Source of the DNA: Rhizophagus irregularis
Taxonomy: Eukaryota; Glomeromycota; Glomeromycetes; Glomerales; Glomeraceae
DNA length: 64,000 bases
Assembly (NCBI RefSeq): GCF_026210795.1
Contig: NC_089457.1
Location: 992,001 to 1,056,000 of the forward strand
Direction of reading: 5' to 3'
Of this stretch, positions 10,725-22,335 are shown piece by piece (position 1 is the first letter of the stretch; every line of letters starts with the position of its first letter). A program made the translations under genes and the position numbers. A model generated the notes under the pieces. It was not told where the DNA came from. It searched no databases and worked only from the letters and a program-made list of their open reading frames with translations.

Positions 10725-13014
10725 AGATATTATTAAATTTTAATTTTTATTATATTTTTAATCGTGTATTTTATTAGTTTAATATTAAATATTATAAAAT
10801 AAATATTTACATACAAAAAATCATATTGTCTTTATTCTTATAAATTGTTTAAATGCCAAAACTCTAATTAAATCATATAGAAAGTATTGCCGAAATGCCG
10901 AAACAGTTTCGGCAAGTTACGGCAGTTTCACGATTTTGATAGGTTTCGCAGTTTCGGCATTTCTTGATGATTTCACAAAACTAGTTTCGGCAGTTTCGCG
11001 TATGCCATTCTGCCGAAACCCTTTAGTTTCGGCAAGCAACCTTAACATTATTATTACAATTCTTTTAATAATAACCTAATTGCCCACATTTTTTACATTT
11101 TCGCTGTTCACAATGAAGATTTACTTTAGCTGCAGCTGTACTTGTTTCTGCATTTTGTTCATCAGTTTGATTTATATTCGTAAGTTCTTTAAAAGGCCTT
11201 TTATTTCTAGAAATTTCCACTGCACTTTTCAGTCTTTTAGGTGGACGTCCACGAACTTTATATACAATTGGATTTGGAATATAATTGGGATCATTTTGAT
11301 ATATTCCATTAGTTTGTTGAATATTAAGATGAATATGAGAAGACATAAACCTATTACATAGCCCAATTAATTCATCAACAGAATCAGTTTTAATTGCTAA
11401 ATTTAATGCTTTTGTTACACACTCATGTCCCTCAATAAATTGCTGTTTTTGTTTTGATAATTTTTTTACCAGTTCTGTATCAATAAGTTGTCCTCTTAAT
11501 GTACTTAAAATCTGACACTTTGGTATTATCGGATTATTAATATAAGATTCTTCCTGGACGATACTAATTGATTTTGTTATTAAAGTATCTATTGTTGAAT
11601 CAAAAACTTTATCATTATTAAACCATCTACGATTAATTAAGGTTATTGCAAATTGTGCATTACTTATATATCTCATTAAACAAAAAAAATGTCGACAAGG
11701 TATTCCGAAGTTAATAATTGTGAAGCATGTGTATAAAAAAGATCCATCATTTAAGATCAAAATATGATGATTCCAATTTGAAACCATAGGTCTAATAATC
11801 CACAAAGATGTAATATATTGCTGTTCTACATATTCCAATAATGTTTTCAAGTTAATTTGCAGTTTTTTATACATTTCTTCAAGATATCCTTTGGTTATAT
11901 TGTCAATTTCACCCTGTAACTAAATATTTGATTACAAATTAGTGAATAATATAGTAATTAATAAATAAAAGCAAATAAAAAGTTATCAAAGTTACTTACA
12001 TTAATATATTCTTCAAGGTTGCCATCAAATTGTTGAGCTATATATAAGAAACTTTCAGAAATCAGAATACGAATATTAGGCAACAAATAATTCTGAATTT
12101 TTTCATCAATTGATTTGTATATTGTATTATAAACTGTTAGTAATGAAACATTTAGTTATTTTTGCAATTGCTAATTAATTAAAACATTGTTTGCTTCCAA
12201 ATCACATTGGCCCATTAAAATATTAAATAATTGACAAAGTCCAGTACTTCAATTTGTATCAGATGCAATAATAGAATTTATTGCTTCTACTCGTGAAGTA
12301 CTTTGAATATCAGCAGTAAACATTTCACGATTATAACAAAGTGCCTATGCAGTTTGATTTATCTAATACTCGATTTAGAATGGATAATTATTTTTCAATT
12401 TTTCCCAATAGAAATTAAACTTTTCAACATTCAAACTGTTTTGTGCTTGATAAAAAACTTTATAAAATTGAGTAAAATTTGATCCAAGAACACTTTTTAA
12501 TTTCTTTTGAATATTTTGATCAATATGATAAATACAGATAAAATGTACTGTTGTATCAAAAACACTCTTAATAGCTTAAAACATAGCGGGATCTCCATCA
12601 GTATATATTGAATATGGCACAATATTTCTAGTAGCAATTATAATATTTTCATAAATCCATTTAAATGTTGCTTCAGTTTCATCATCAACTAAAGCACATG
12701 CAACCAATCTGATATGATTATCACAGTCAATACAAACAATAATATTTAAGGTCAAATCATAGCGATTTTTTTTGTATATTGAATCATTAATTACAACATC
12801 ATGATATCGTAACCAGAGTTGTTTTTGTGTTGGAGACATCCAAAATATTGAAGTAAGTCTTCCATTTGTTTCATCAAAACGAGCTTGATAATACCATTCT
12901 GGGTTTTTAATTTGATATTCTCTCAATAAATTAAGCAAATTTGTTGCATCATATTGTAATACAGTAGGTGTTAAAGGTTTGCATTCTTGAATAAAATTAT
13001 AAAGTGTCTTAGGA

Positions 13015-13733
13015 TAGAGTTCTGAACAGGTTGACCAAATTCAGGTAACCTGACAGGTTGACCTGAATTTATCAGGTCAGGTTTAGCAATTGCAATTCAG
13101 CATCAGTTCAGGTTGTAACATCAATATAACCTGAATGACCTGTTGACCTGAAACTATGATTTTATATAATATAAGTGATGGTATTACAATTCACTTTTTA
13201 TGTTGATTTTATATAATAAAAGTGAGTTGCGATATTAGGATTCACTTTTTTATATTGATTTTATACAATAAAAGTGAGTTGCGATATTAGGATTCACTTT
13301 TTTATATTGATTTTATATAATAAAGTGAGTTGCGATATTGGGATTCACTTTTTTATATTGATTATATATATAAAAAGTGAATTGCGGTATCGGAATTCAC
13401 TTTTTTATATTGATTTTATATATAAAAAGTGAATTGCGGTATCGGAATTCACTTTTTTATATTGATTTTATATAAAAAAAGTGAATTGCGGTATCGGAAT
13501 TCACTTTTTTATATTGATTTTATATAAAAAAAGTTAGTTGCGGTATTGCGATTCACCTTTTTGTACGATTTTAATATAAAAAAGTGAATCGCAATATTTT
13601 CAAAAAAAATGTTTTGCACCATTTTTTTTTGATATATTAATAAAAATCCTGAAAATTTTCAGGTTTCAGTTCAGGTCAGGTCAAACAGATAACCTGATAT
13701 AACCTGACCTGACCTGACCTATTTAGAACTCTA
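13015..13733. mobile_element. Non-autonomous hAT-like element inside the MULE gene, perfect 8-bp TSD
   Basis: Bounded by TSD TCTTAGGA at 13007-13014 and 13734-13741. Ends are TAGAGTTCTGAAC and its near complement. Next to each end are direct and inverted CAGGTTGACC/CAGGTCAGGT repeats, and the middle is a tandem hairpin array. No coding capacity. The terminal sequence is related to that of the 8.1-kb hAT at 41933-50018, which also carries CAGGTCAGGT repeats, so that family is a plausible source of transposase. Confidence 0.9.
13180..13600. repeat. Tandem ~52-bp palindromic repeat array
   Basis: Seven to eight units. The best copies read AAGTGAATT-GCGGTATCGG-AATTCACTT, a perfect 9-bp stem with a 10-base loop, separated by TTTTATATTGATTTTATATAA. 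Copies in the centre repeat at exactly 52 bp. It forms the body of the 719-bp element. Confidence 0.88.
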
Positions 13734-14349
13734 TCTTAGGATGTATATACTATTGTAGATACTTTGCTTGCAGCAAATTTTGAATAATTTTAGCACCAAT
13801 TGAAGGTCCACCATATGTCATATAAAATTTTATATCAGCCTTTATTTCTTCAGAAAAACATCAGTATTTTGGTGAAGTTTTGTGTATTAATGGATTTAAT
13901 GAATGATTGTGATCATCATTATATGAAGTTAAATGAATTGCAGAAGATGTTTTAAGCCAATTCAAACTAGCTTTCCAGGGATATCCAATTGAATTTAAAG
14001 TACGTTAATGCTGCTTTGATAAATCAGTTGCCTTATTTGGTCTATAATTACCTGAAAAAGTACATGAGTAAGTTTTTCTAACAAGGCATTGTGAACCATT
14101 CTCTAAAGTAATATAATCTCCTCTGCATTTTCTTATAGCAAAACCTTTTGATAATATATATTCATCAAAAAATCTATTAACTTCCTCCCATAAGTCAAAT
14201 TCTTTACCAATACTCAACACTTGTTCTTCATTTTCATTTTCTGATCCACTTTCGTAATCTTCATAATTGTTATCACCAGAACTATTATAAAGGAAGCTTA
14301 AAAAAATATATATGTGTAAATAAAGTTTCATTAGTATATAATTGATAGC

Positions 14350-14425
14350 TATTCTCTAACCCTAACCCTAATCCTAACCCTAACCTCAACATTAACTTCT
14401 TATCCTAACCTTAACTAACCCTAAG
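14350..14425. repeat. Interstitial telomere-like CCCTAA repeats
   Basis: CTAACCCTAACCCTAATCC and degenerate variants over about 75 bp. They face a TTAGGG tract at 15160-15215, so the two tracts form an inverted pair about 740 bp apart. Confidence 0.8.
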
Positions 14426-15159
14426 TTTTAGTATTTTAGATACTTTGGGTCTCTGGGATCTTATTTTACTTCACTAACTAATCTTTTTTCTTTTTTTACT
14501 TTCTTTTAGTCAGGTTTTTACCTTCTATTTTTTCTTATTAGTTGGATTTTTTACTTTCTTTTGGTTGGGTTTTAGCTTATATACAATCAAAAAATAAATA
14601 ATTTAATTCTTTTTTTTTTATATTATTTAATTATTTTAATAAAATAAATTAGCTATTTATTTTTTGGTAATAACTACGATTAACCACTGGTTATTATAAC
14701 CATCAGTTTAATAAAATTTTAAATTTTAAATTTTTAAAATTAAATTTTATAAAATTTTGAGATTTACGTAATTTGTCATGTGATGATTATGTGTCATATT
14801 TAGATTATTTTTATACTACTGATTGATTTATCAGCTTTTAAATCTTTTTCTTACGCCTTTCTTACACTCTTTCTCTTTCATTTCATTTGTTTCATTTACA
14901 TCTTCTATTTCATTTACAAATTTATTCCATTACTCATTTATTTCTATCATTAATTCATATATTTCATTTACTCTTATAAAATTGCATGAAAAAGAACATA
15001 TGATACACCTTTTTCACTCATTTTATTCATTTTTATTTTTAATATCACTACTATCCTTTAATATCGTAATTTTAACATGGCTGAATTTGATCAGGAATCT
15101 GATATAAGTATGCTTCTTATTTGCTAGAGTTTTTTTTTAGTTTTGGTTAATTAGAATTA
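14426..15159. other. AT-rich spacer between telomere-like tracts
   Basis: No gene supported. The plus-strand frame at 14823-15107 is low-complexity Phe/Ser-rich translation of T-rich DNA. Confidence 0.5.
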
Positions 15160-15215
15160 GGATAAGTTAGGGTTAGGTTAGGGTTAGGATTAGGATTAGG
15201 GTTAAGGTTACTGTA
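15160..15215. repeat. Interstitial telomere-like TTAGGG repeats
   Basis: GGGTTAGGTTAGGGTTAGG and degenerate units followed by GGGTTAAGG. Opposite orientation to 14350-14425. Confidence 0.8.
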
Positions 15216-15359
15216 AAATGCTGAACTAGAAGTTTGAAAAATCTAAAAAATGAAAAAATGGTTAACTGAAAAATAAAATATAGCGAAAAAATATATATAT
15301 AAAAAAAGAGAAGTCAATCAATAAAAAAAACACTACAAAAAAATATTAGAACTTTACTT

Positions 15360-16980
15360 GTGATAATTACAGTACAAAACAATTAATAATTTTAAATTAC
15401 AGATCGCATCTCTAACTTCAAAGATTCTAGTTTATTCAATTATGACATTCAAAAATAAAAGAAATATTAGAAAATGTTTCTAAGAAATTAATTAAAAAAC
15501 AAGTTCCTTCCAGCTTTCCCTTCTACATTATCTCGAAGTCAAGTTCGTCTAGAGCTGGCACCCTAAAAACAAAGAAAAAAATGTTTAAAACATTCAAAGA
15601 TAAATAATTGAAGTCATCCTTTTTTAAGGGTAGAGGGATTGACATGGCTGATTATATGGCTAAAAAAAAAAATCATTTTTTTTTTACTTCACTATAAAGA
15701 AACTCCCTCAATATTCTATGTAAAACTGTTTAAAAGTATTCTTTAGAAAGCTAGAGTTTCTGTCTTTCAAATAAACTTTAGCAAAGTATAGTACAAATAA
15801 GATTTATGACAAAATATTACACTATTAAGTTGTCATTAAGTTGCGAATCTCCTATGGTAAGTTGCGAATCACCTAGAGAACATATCTTCAAATCAACTTT
15901 AAACTTATGAAACTTTACAAGCTAATAGTATAATAAAAAAGAATATTTTATATCAAAAAATCATTGTGCATTACTTATTCAAATAAAATTTTTATTAATA
16001 CCATTTTATTTTTTTATTATTGGTCATATTTGCTTTTAAAAGTCCAAATACACTCAAAAAGACTAATAGCAAATGATTAAATATTTTAATAAATAAAATG
16101 AAGTGCATGTGTATACTCTTTTTAAATGTGTATTTAACAAAATTCATATGGTAGTTTGTGAGAAATCATAATCGTTTCGTGGTCACGTGATGATCTACAT
16201 TTTTTAGTCTACTATTGTATATATGTTGTGGCGTAAATACACTCTACCCTTAAATTACCTCAAAAATCTGATTCATTCAATTCTGACGCTAAAATAAAGA
16301 AACATTAGGAAATGTTTTTAAGTAAGTTAATAAAAAATAAGATCTCCTTCCACATTACCTCAAAGTCTGGTTCATACAGATCTGGCATCCTAAAATCAAA
16401 AAAAGAAACATTAGAAAATGTTTCTAAAAAAATAATAAAAAAATATGGCCTCCACCTTCCCACATTACTTCAAAATCCAGTTCTGATGTCTATAAAGTAA
16501 AAAACAATTATTAATAAAAAGTTCTTATAGAAAGTTAAATAAAAAAAATATCCTTCATTCACATTACTTTAATATTACCTCAAAGACTGAAAATTCAGCT
16601 CATTCAAGTCTGTTAGTCTGTTCTGGAAAGAAAGAAAAAGCATTAGGAAGTGTTTCTAAAAATAAATAATTAAAAAAAAGACCTCTCCCTTTCTGTATTA
16701 CCTCAAAATCCAGTTCGTTCAAATCTAGCACCCATAAAATAGAAAAACAAATATTAGTGAACGTCTTTTAAAAAAAAGTTAAATAAAATTCGTTCCACAT
16801 TTATACCTCAAAAACAAATTTAGTCCATCCTAAAAAAAGAAGAAACATTAGGAAAAGTTTCTAAAGAAAAATAACTAACAAAAAGAAACACTCTTTCAGT
16901 TCACATACCTTAAAGTCCATTCTTCAATTACCTCAAAGTCCAGCCTTTAACACAACATTAATAAAAAATTTAACATTTCA
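15360..16980 (-). repeat. Intron-like tandem array F (minus strand)
   Basis: On the minus strand, units of roughly 110-150 bp show an exon-like piece related to GCCAGATTTGAACGAACTGG ending in GATTTTGAG, then a 5' splice site (GTAATA or similar), an A/T-rich stretch, a hairpin of type GAAACATTTCCTAATGTTTC containing a CTAAT branch-like motif, a T-rich tract and AG. Around eight to ten units can be followed, more diverged than those of arrays B-D. No continuous reading frame joins the exon-like pieces. Confidence 0.6.
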
Positions 16981-16984
16981 CAGG

Positions 16985-17162
16985 ATGATCTATCCGTTTA
17001 ATCTGTTCATCAGATTCACCGAATATCTGATCCATCTATTCAATCCATTCATCGGATTCACCGGATATCTGATGAACCATCTGGTCAATTCCTGATCAAT
17101 CTGTAATCCGCATTTTTTACAGATGGTTCCAGATTGATAGAATTTGGATCATGCCTCTATCC
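16985..17162. repeat. Subterminal-repeat block ending in CTA (probable hAT-like element end)
   Basis: Short GATC-rich phrases (GGATATCTGAT, GATCCATC, TTCACCGGATATC) repeat in both orientations and the block ends TTGGATCATGCCTCTA at 17162, the complement of a TAGAGG... terminus. A similar end (GGTAATCTACACCTCTA) is at about 36116. The opposite terminus and a target duplication were not found. Confidence 0.45.
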
Positions 17163-17439
17163 AATGAGTCTTCATCAAATATTCAGACTTAATATTATAG
17201 TTACATCTGCCCCATCCATTATAATATACTTTTCTTAGTTCTACTTTGGTAATTTTTACCAATTTTCAGATTTGAAGCAGATAGCCATTTGACTTTTATG
17301 AACACTAGATTTACAATCATCTCTTAACTCATGGTCAACATAGTATGACTTGGGTACTTCTTGCCTAAATGATGTATAACCATATTTGAAGTATTGAAAG
17401 GTCTTAAAAAAAATTTGCAAAATGCCAAAAAGGTTAAAT
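17163..17439. other. Unassigned AT-rich spacer
   Basis: No recognisable gene or repeat. Confidence 0.4.
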
Positions 17440-18005
17440 AAAAAAAAAGAAATTGCCAGACAATGAGGAGGGATGTGTATTCCAGATAAATATACTAATA
17501 ATTATTTACCTATGCAATGGAAATGTACTAAAGAACATAGATGGACTGCATCATTTGATAGCATAAAAAATAAAAGGTTATGGTGTCCATATTGCATGGG
17601 ACAGGGTAAGAATACTCTCGATATTGCTAAGATGGTTGCAATTAATAAAGGTGGAGATTGTATTTCAAATAAATATATTAATGGTTCATCTCATTTGAGA
17701 TGGAAATGTGCAAGAGATTATGAATGAAATGCAACACTTGAAAATGTAAAAAATTGATATTCATGGTGCTCCATATGTGTTGGACGTAAAATCGTAACTA
17801 ACTACTCAGAAAAATTGCTGGCCGGATTTCTTAAAAACACCTAAATACTCTCGAGAATTACTTGATATATTCATCCAGAATATGGATTTGCAATCGAAGT
17901 GCAAGGAGAACAGCATGAAAATTATATAGAATTCTTTCATAGAGTAGGATCCGAATAATTTTATCAAGCACAGGATCAACTCAAGAAAGAATTATGCGCC
18001 TTAAG
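17440..18005 (+). pseudogene. Zinc-ribbon repeat / nuclease-like protein relic
   Basis: The longest frame (17473-17727) has two repeats of the form GG-C-x-KY-N....W-C...H-W....WCPYC: MQWKCTKEHRW...LWCPYC, then a second GGDCISNKYINGSSHLRWKC. Past TGA codons at 17725 and 17755 the second repeat finishes (YSWCSICVGRK), and after two frame changes a further segment reads KTPKYSRELLD and then YGFAIEVQGEQHENYIEFFH. The E-x-Q-G-x-Q-H motif resembles the active-site region of restriction/very-short-patch-repair-like nucleases that are often preceded by such treble-clef ribbons. A TGA also precedes the listed Met. The copy is dead, and its exact family is not certain. Confidence 0.6.
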
Positions 18006-18438
18006 GGTTTGTTTGGTATTACGAAGACCCATATACAGTCATTCCAAATCATCTATATAATTTTATTCCTGGAATTACATAAAAAATATTTCTCAGATAC
18101 ACATCACACATAAATGTATGTACAAAGCAAAGTTTATACCATATGGATAATCGTCTGCGTAAACAAAATATAAATACTGGCGGCCAAAAAAAATTTACTA
18201 TAAGCGGTACGCAAAAAAGGTAATACCTTTCCACCAGGAAATATATATATAAGGAATGATTTTCATGATTTTTTTTTGCTGATTGTAAACTGACCTTTTT
18301 GGGGCACAGTGTCATAATTGTATCAAATAAAACTGATTCGGAATTTGAATCAAGAAGTTAATTATTAATGTATATATAATGATTATTTTTCATAAAAGGA
18401 CAATAGTTTTCTTCTTACTTTTCTAATAGTCTTCTATT
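18006..18438. other. Spacer upstream of the kinase gene
   Basis: Nothing coding is supported. The minus-strand frame at 18049-18315 has no recognisable motif. The presumed promoter of the kinase gene lies here, but no specific site can be named. Confidence 0.4.
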
Positions 18439-20067
18439 ATGACTCAAACAGCAGGTCAAATATTAGGTCACGCCGTTCCAGATTGCCAATGGATCCCGTC
18501 CATCATTTACATTTGTAAGTTCCATTTTTATTATGTTACAATAATAAGTATTAATAATTTCAATTTAATTGTTAGTTTTTATAAAATTTTAAGAAATAAA
18601 CAAAGTAATGAGGCAAAATATTTATTGTGATAGTGCCATCGTTTGAAAGCCGAAATTCTAATTCAACTTCAACAATAGCTGCTTACCAACGGTTTCCAGA
18701 AATAGTGAGAGAATGGACCGGATTCAATCAAAATGTCAGACTTACTACTGCTGGTAGACAATTTCCCCCTCCGGGAGGACAATTTGATACATACCCAGCT
18801 ATAAATTTCCCTCTCAGACTTGAAGGAGATGTAAAAGATCGTTTTTATTTGAATGTTTTAGCGCCTGTCCAAGCATTATTCCCACCAGGAGCAATTTTTG
18901 GAGTTACATCCCCCGGATTTTTGGGCTCTTCTGATCATGTTTTAAGCACTAATAATTTCACAGTGGCCAAGATGCCTGTGGAATATAAAACGCGTCACAA
19001 TCTTAACTTAATTGGTTATCATTTCTGTCGACTTGCCGACCGGCGCCTAATCACGGATTTACGTTTTAAATTCAAGAAAAGGATCCTATCGCAGATATTT
19101 GGTCAAATGGCCTGTAATGGCCTCCATTATGGCATTTTATCAAATTATAGCGATATGTACTTTCTTAAATGAGAAGAAACATCTCCAACCACCCTGTATG
19201 TTACTCGTGTTGTTCAATCCACTGATACTGATCCAACTTTACGCGAATGCGTTTACTATATTAGCCAACTTGCCATTAATGATAATGTCGGCAATAGATT
19301 AAGACGTGTAGTGATTGCTGATATTTCATCTGATGATGATGATGATGATTCTGACTCTAGTTACCATGATCAAGATGATAATGACGACCCTTACTACCCT
19401 GATGACTCTGAATCCTCTGATGATGATGATGATGATTATTATGTTTCTTCAGGAAGAAAGAGGAAGAGAGCATCAGAGAGCAGTAGTAAATCAGTTGCAA
19501 CTGGAATTACTACTGTAGGCGAGTACATAGGCGGTGGGTCCTTCGGAAAAGTTTTTTCTGGGCATTATAATAATCAAGTTGTAGCATGGAAGACTTGTGA
19601 CGCATATAAGCAACAAGAGGAGATGAAAACGCTAAATCATGAAGCTCGTATATATTCTATTTTGAAAGAATGTCAAGGTACAATTTTTTTTCATTCATAA
19701 TATTTTGATATTTATTAACTTGTCTATTGCTATATTAATATTAGGTCGTGATATTCCACGTTTATTCTATAAAGGTTACATTTATGACAGATATCTTTTT
19801 GCATTAGCGTTACAGTTAATTGAGGACTCCCGTCATATTGATCCAGCAAGACTCACAAAAAAGGAGAAAGAGTTAATAGTCAATCAACTTAGATCAATAC
19901 ATAATCTTGGCGTCTTACACAACGATATTTCCCCAAGAAATATACTATATGAGCCAAAAAGTCGCCGTTACTTTTTTATTGATTTTGGCCTAAGTGAGAT
20001 TGTGGATAATAAATCACCAAAATTGCACAAGGAAGAAGCAAGATTAAAAAAAATTTTACAACTTTAA
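18439..20067 (+). CDS. PD-(D/E)XK-like nuclease domain fused to a protein kinase domain (three exons, one in-frame TGA)
   Basis: Model: 18439-18514, 18634-19677, 19745-20067, all GT-AG with matching phases, 481 codons in total. The N-terminal half has ..FPPPGGQFDTYPAINFPL.., SSDHVL and MPVEYKTRHNL; the spaced D ... E-x-K resembles a restriction-endonuclease-like core. A short Asp/Ser/Glu-rich linker leads to a protein kinase with GGGSFGKV (ATP loop), VAWK (Lys), LHNDISPRNIL (catalytic loop) and IDFGLSE (metal loop), ending soon after, so the C-lobe is short. Nuclease-like plus kinase fusions of this kind are known among Crinkler-related effector-like proteins expanded in Rhizophagus; that assignment is inference. 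A TGA at 19170-19172 interrupts exon 2, so this copy may be a pseudogene, or the codon is an assembly error. Confidence 0.72.
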
Positions 20068-20627
20068 ACATCTGAATGTATAGAGAAAATTTGAATCAAC
20101 TATTGGTGATTGTTCACTTCATTTCGTTGGCATTACAATTATCATTATCACGCTAGGTGAAGCATAAATAAATTTATTGCAAGCTACAATGTATATAAAA
20201 TGTAAATCATGAAATAAACAATATATTTTGCGCAACTTATTTCTTCCAATGCATATTAAAATACTAGGAAACGGGAACCGTTGGAGCGTCCGAAGTATCA
20301 CTGGTCGAATGATGAGGTATCGGGTTATAAATTATAATGATGTCCGATATGGCATGATAGGTATATTGGTATCCGTTATTATTTATAAAACTATATCGGA
20401 AAATTTTAATAGGTCATTGATATTTCTAAAATCATATCGGGAAAAGATCGACTCTACTGAATGATTATCAGTAATCTGATCTTTTTTTTATTTCTTTTAG
20501 AAACGAATTCGTTCGTTTTTTTTTCAACAATGGGGCGTGTCGTTCATTAAATTTAATATATGATCAACTATTTTTAACTATTTTAAACTAAAATTAGAAA
20601 AAAGTATCATTTATATTTTAAGAAACA
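20068..20627. other. Spacer between kinase gene and array A
   Basis: Several GATATCGG-type short phrases occur around 20310-20440, possibly a small degraded inverted-repeat element. The frame at 20228-20464 has no protein features. Confidence 0.35.
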
Positions 20628-22330
20628 ATGACTGAACGGTCAGGTCAGTCTTTCAGTAGACTTATAGGAATGCAAGAAGTGCGGAAGGTTAGTATATTTT
20701 TTGTTTTTTTTCTTTTTCTTTTTTTTATTTTTTTCACCTTATTCTTATTTCTTTAGGAACGGGTCTCTTCTCTTGGAACGGCGATTTTGGTGACTACTGA
20801 AAATGCGAAAGACACGGAAAGTTAGTATATTTTTTTTCGTTTTCTTTTTTTAATTTTATTGTTTTTTTCTTTACTTACCTAATTCTTATTTCTTTAGGAG
20901 CGAGTCTCTTCTCTTGGAACGGCGATTTTGGTGACTACTGAAAATGCGAAAGACACGGAAAGTTAGTATATTTTTTTTCGTTTTCTTTTTTTAATTTTAT
21001 TGTTTTTTTCTTTACTTACCTAATTCTTATTTCTTTAGGAACGGGTCTCTTCTCTTGGAACGGCGATTTCAGCGATTTCTAAGAATGTGAAGACGCGGAA
21101 AGTTAGTATATTTCTTTTTTTCGTTATTGTTTTTTTCTTTACCTATCTTAATTCTTATTTCTTTAGGAACGGTCTCTTCTTTCAGGATAGTGATCGGGAA
21201 TAGAAGTAAATGGGAAGTGGGTGTGTACGGGTCGGGTGTATTTATTTTAATTAAGAAACGTTCTCTTCTTTTTGTAGGATATTATTAATCAAGCTGATCT
21301 GAGTCGAGTCAAGTATCAATTTAGACTCGGATTGACTAGACTCATCGACTCGTTCGGAGCACTAGGCTTCAGTTCCGATTCTTGGGTTTGGATATATAGG
21401 TGAGGAAGCGAACTTTAAAAATTTTATTTTTTTAAAAAAATTTATTTAACCTTTTTTTTTCTTTTATTTTGTAGGTTTCGGCTTCAGTTTTTGGGTGTTG
21501 GATAGGTGAGCGAAGCTTCAACACTTTAAAACCTTCATTTTTTTTTAAAATTTATTTGATTTTTTTTTCTTTTACTTTGTAGGTATCGGCTTTTATTTTA
21601 TAGATATCGGCTTTGGCTCTTGCACGGCACGTTGGATAGGTGGGTTTCGAAGTTTCATTGCGAAACTTCTTTATTTTTTTTAAAAATTAATTAACATTTT
21701 TTCTTTTATTTTATTTTATAGAAATCGGGTTTTAGATTATTAGATGTTGGATTGGTGAGTTTTGAAGTTTCGTTTCGAAACTTCTTTAATTTTTTTAAAA
21801 ATTAATACCATTTTTCTTTTATTTTATAGATATCGGGTTTAGATTCTTGGATGTTGGATAGGTAGGTTTCGAAGTTTTGTTTCGAAACTAATTTTTTTTA
21901 CTTTTTTTTCTTTTATTTGTAGATGTTGGCTTCGGTTCTTTAACTTAGGGTAGGTGTGTTTTGAAGTTTCATTTCGAAACTTCTTTATTTTTTTTAAATC
22001 TTTATTTTTTAAAAAATTTATTAATTTTTTTTTCTTTTATTTGTAGATATCGGCTTTGATTTCAGGGTATCGGATATGTAAGTTTCGACTTTGGATAGGG
22101 TTTCGAAGTTTCATTTCGAAACGTTAATTTTTTAAAAATTTATTTTCTGTTATTTGTAGATATTGGATTTGTTGGATAGGATGAATTTTGAAACTTTAAA
22201 AAATATTAATTCTAGGCGTGATAGCATGAAGTGAGTTTTTAACAAATCTTTTATTTACTTACATTTCATTTTTTCTTTCATTTTTTTAGGTGACCAGTTC
22301 TTCGGATCTTTGGATGTGTAAATTTCTTTT
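20628..22330 (+). repeat. Intron-like tandem array A (plus strand)
   Basis: Begins with an ATG-led exon-like piece (20628-20687, MTERSGQSFSRLIGMQEVRK) followed by GTTAGTAT...TTTCTTTAG. Exon-like pieces of 64 nt at 20757 and 20898 and of 63 nt at 21039 are separated by T-rich intron-like pieces; the 77-nt intron-like pieces at 20821 and 20962 are identical and the unit is 141 bp. From 21290 a second type follows: short pieces related to GTATCGGCTT..TTGGATAG, 5' sites GTGAG/GTAGG/GTGGG, hairpins such as GAAGTTTCATTTCGAAACTTC, and TTTTGTAG/TTTATAG ends. Splicing in order shifts the frame and meets stops, so no long protein is supported. Confidence 0.72.
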
Positions 22331-22335
22331 GTAAA

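Larger units (their letters stand above)
6599..11044 (+). mobile_element. hAT DNA transposon with accessory Myb/SANT gene
   Basis: The left end reads TAAGGTTGCTTGCCGAAAC at 6599 and the right end is its exact complement at 11026-11044. Both ends are packed with GCCGAAAC/GTTTCGGC subterminal repeats (6609-6755 and 10885-11035), typical of transposase binding sites in hAT elements. Between them lie a hAT transposase and a spliced Myb/SANT gene. The 8-bp flanks (AGTATCTC and ACATTATT) do not match, so the original target duplication is lost, or the two ends come from different insertions. A 244-bp relative with the same ends and a near-perfect target duplication is at 51841. Confidence 0.72.
11065..14331 (-). 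pseudogene. MULE (Mutator-like) transposase: FAR1 + MULE core + SWIM finger, broken
   Basis: Read on the minus strand. 14331-14005 is a FAR1-type DNA-binding domain (FDLWEEVNRFFDEY..GFAIRKCRGDY..YSCTFSGNY). 12938-12576 is the MULE core (VVINDSIYKKNRYDLTL, then CIDCDNHIRLVACALVDDE and YTDGDPAM). 11874-11065 has a SWIM finger (CTFTIINFGIPCRHFFCLMRY) and an incomplete zinc knuckle (CKKCGQLGYY) at its end. The pieces join into one gene of roughly 900 codons with many nonsense codons, plus a 719-bp insertion at 13015-13733. The first piece starts at an ATG preceded by hydrophobic residues that may not be native. The proximal end abuts the right end of the hAT at 11044. Confidence 0.82.

Noticed and set aside
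10540-10743. Acidic frame (Asp/Glu-rich) overlapping the RS exon
   Set aside because: It is the shifted frame of the spliced exon 10510-10724, whose Arg/Ser frame joins in phase to the Myb/SANT exon.
14823-15107. 94-residue hydrophobic frame
   Set aside because: T-rich low-complexity DNA between telomere-like tracts; no motif or gene context.
18049-18315. Minus-strand 88-residue frame upstream of the kinase
   Set aside because: No recognisable domain, no conserved features; probably chance.
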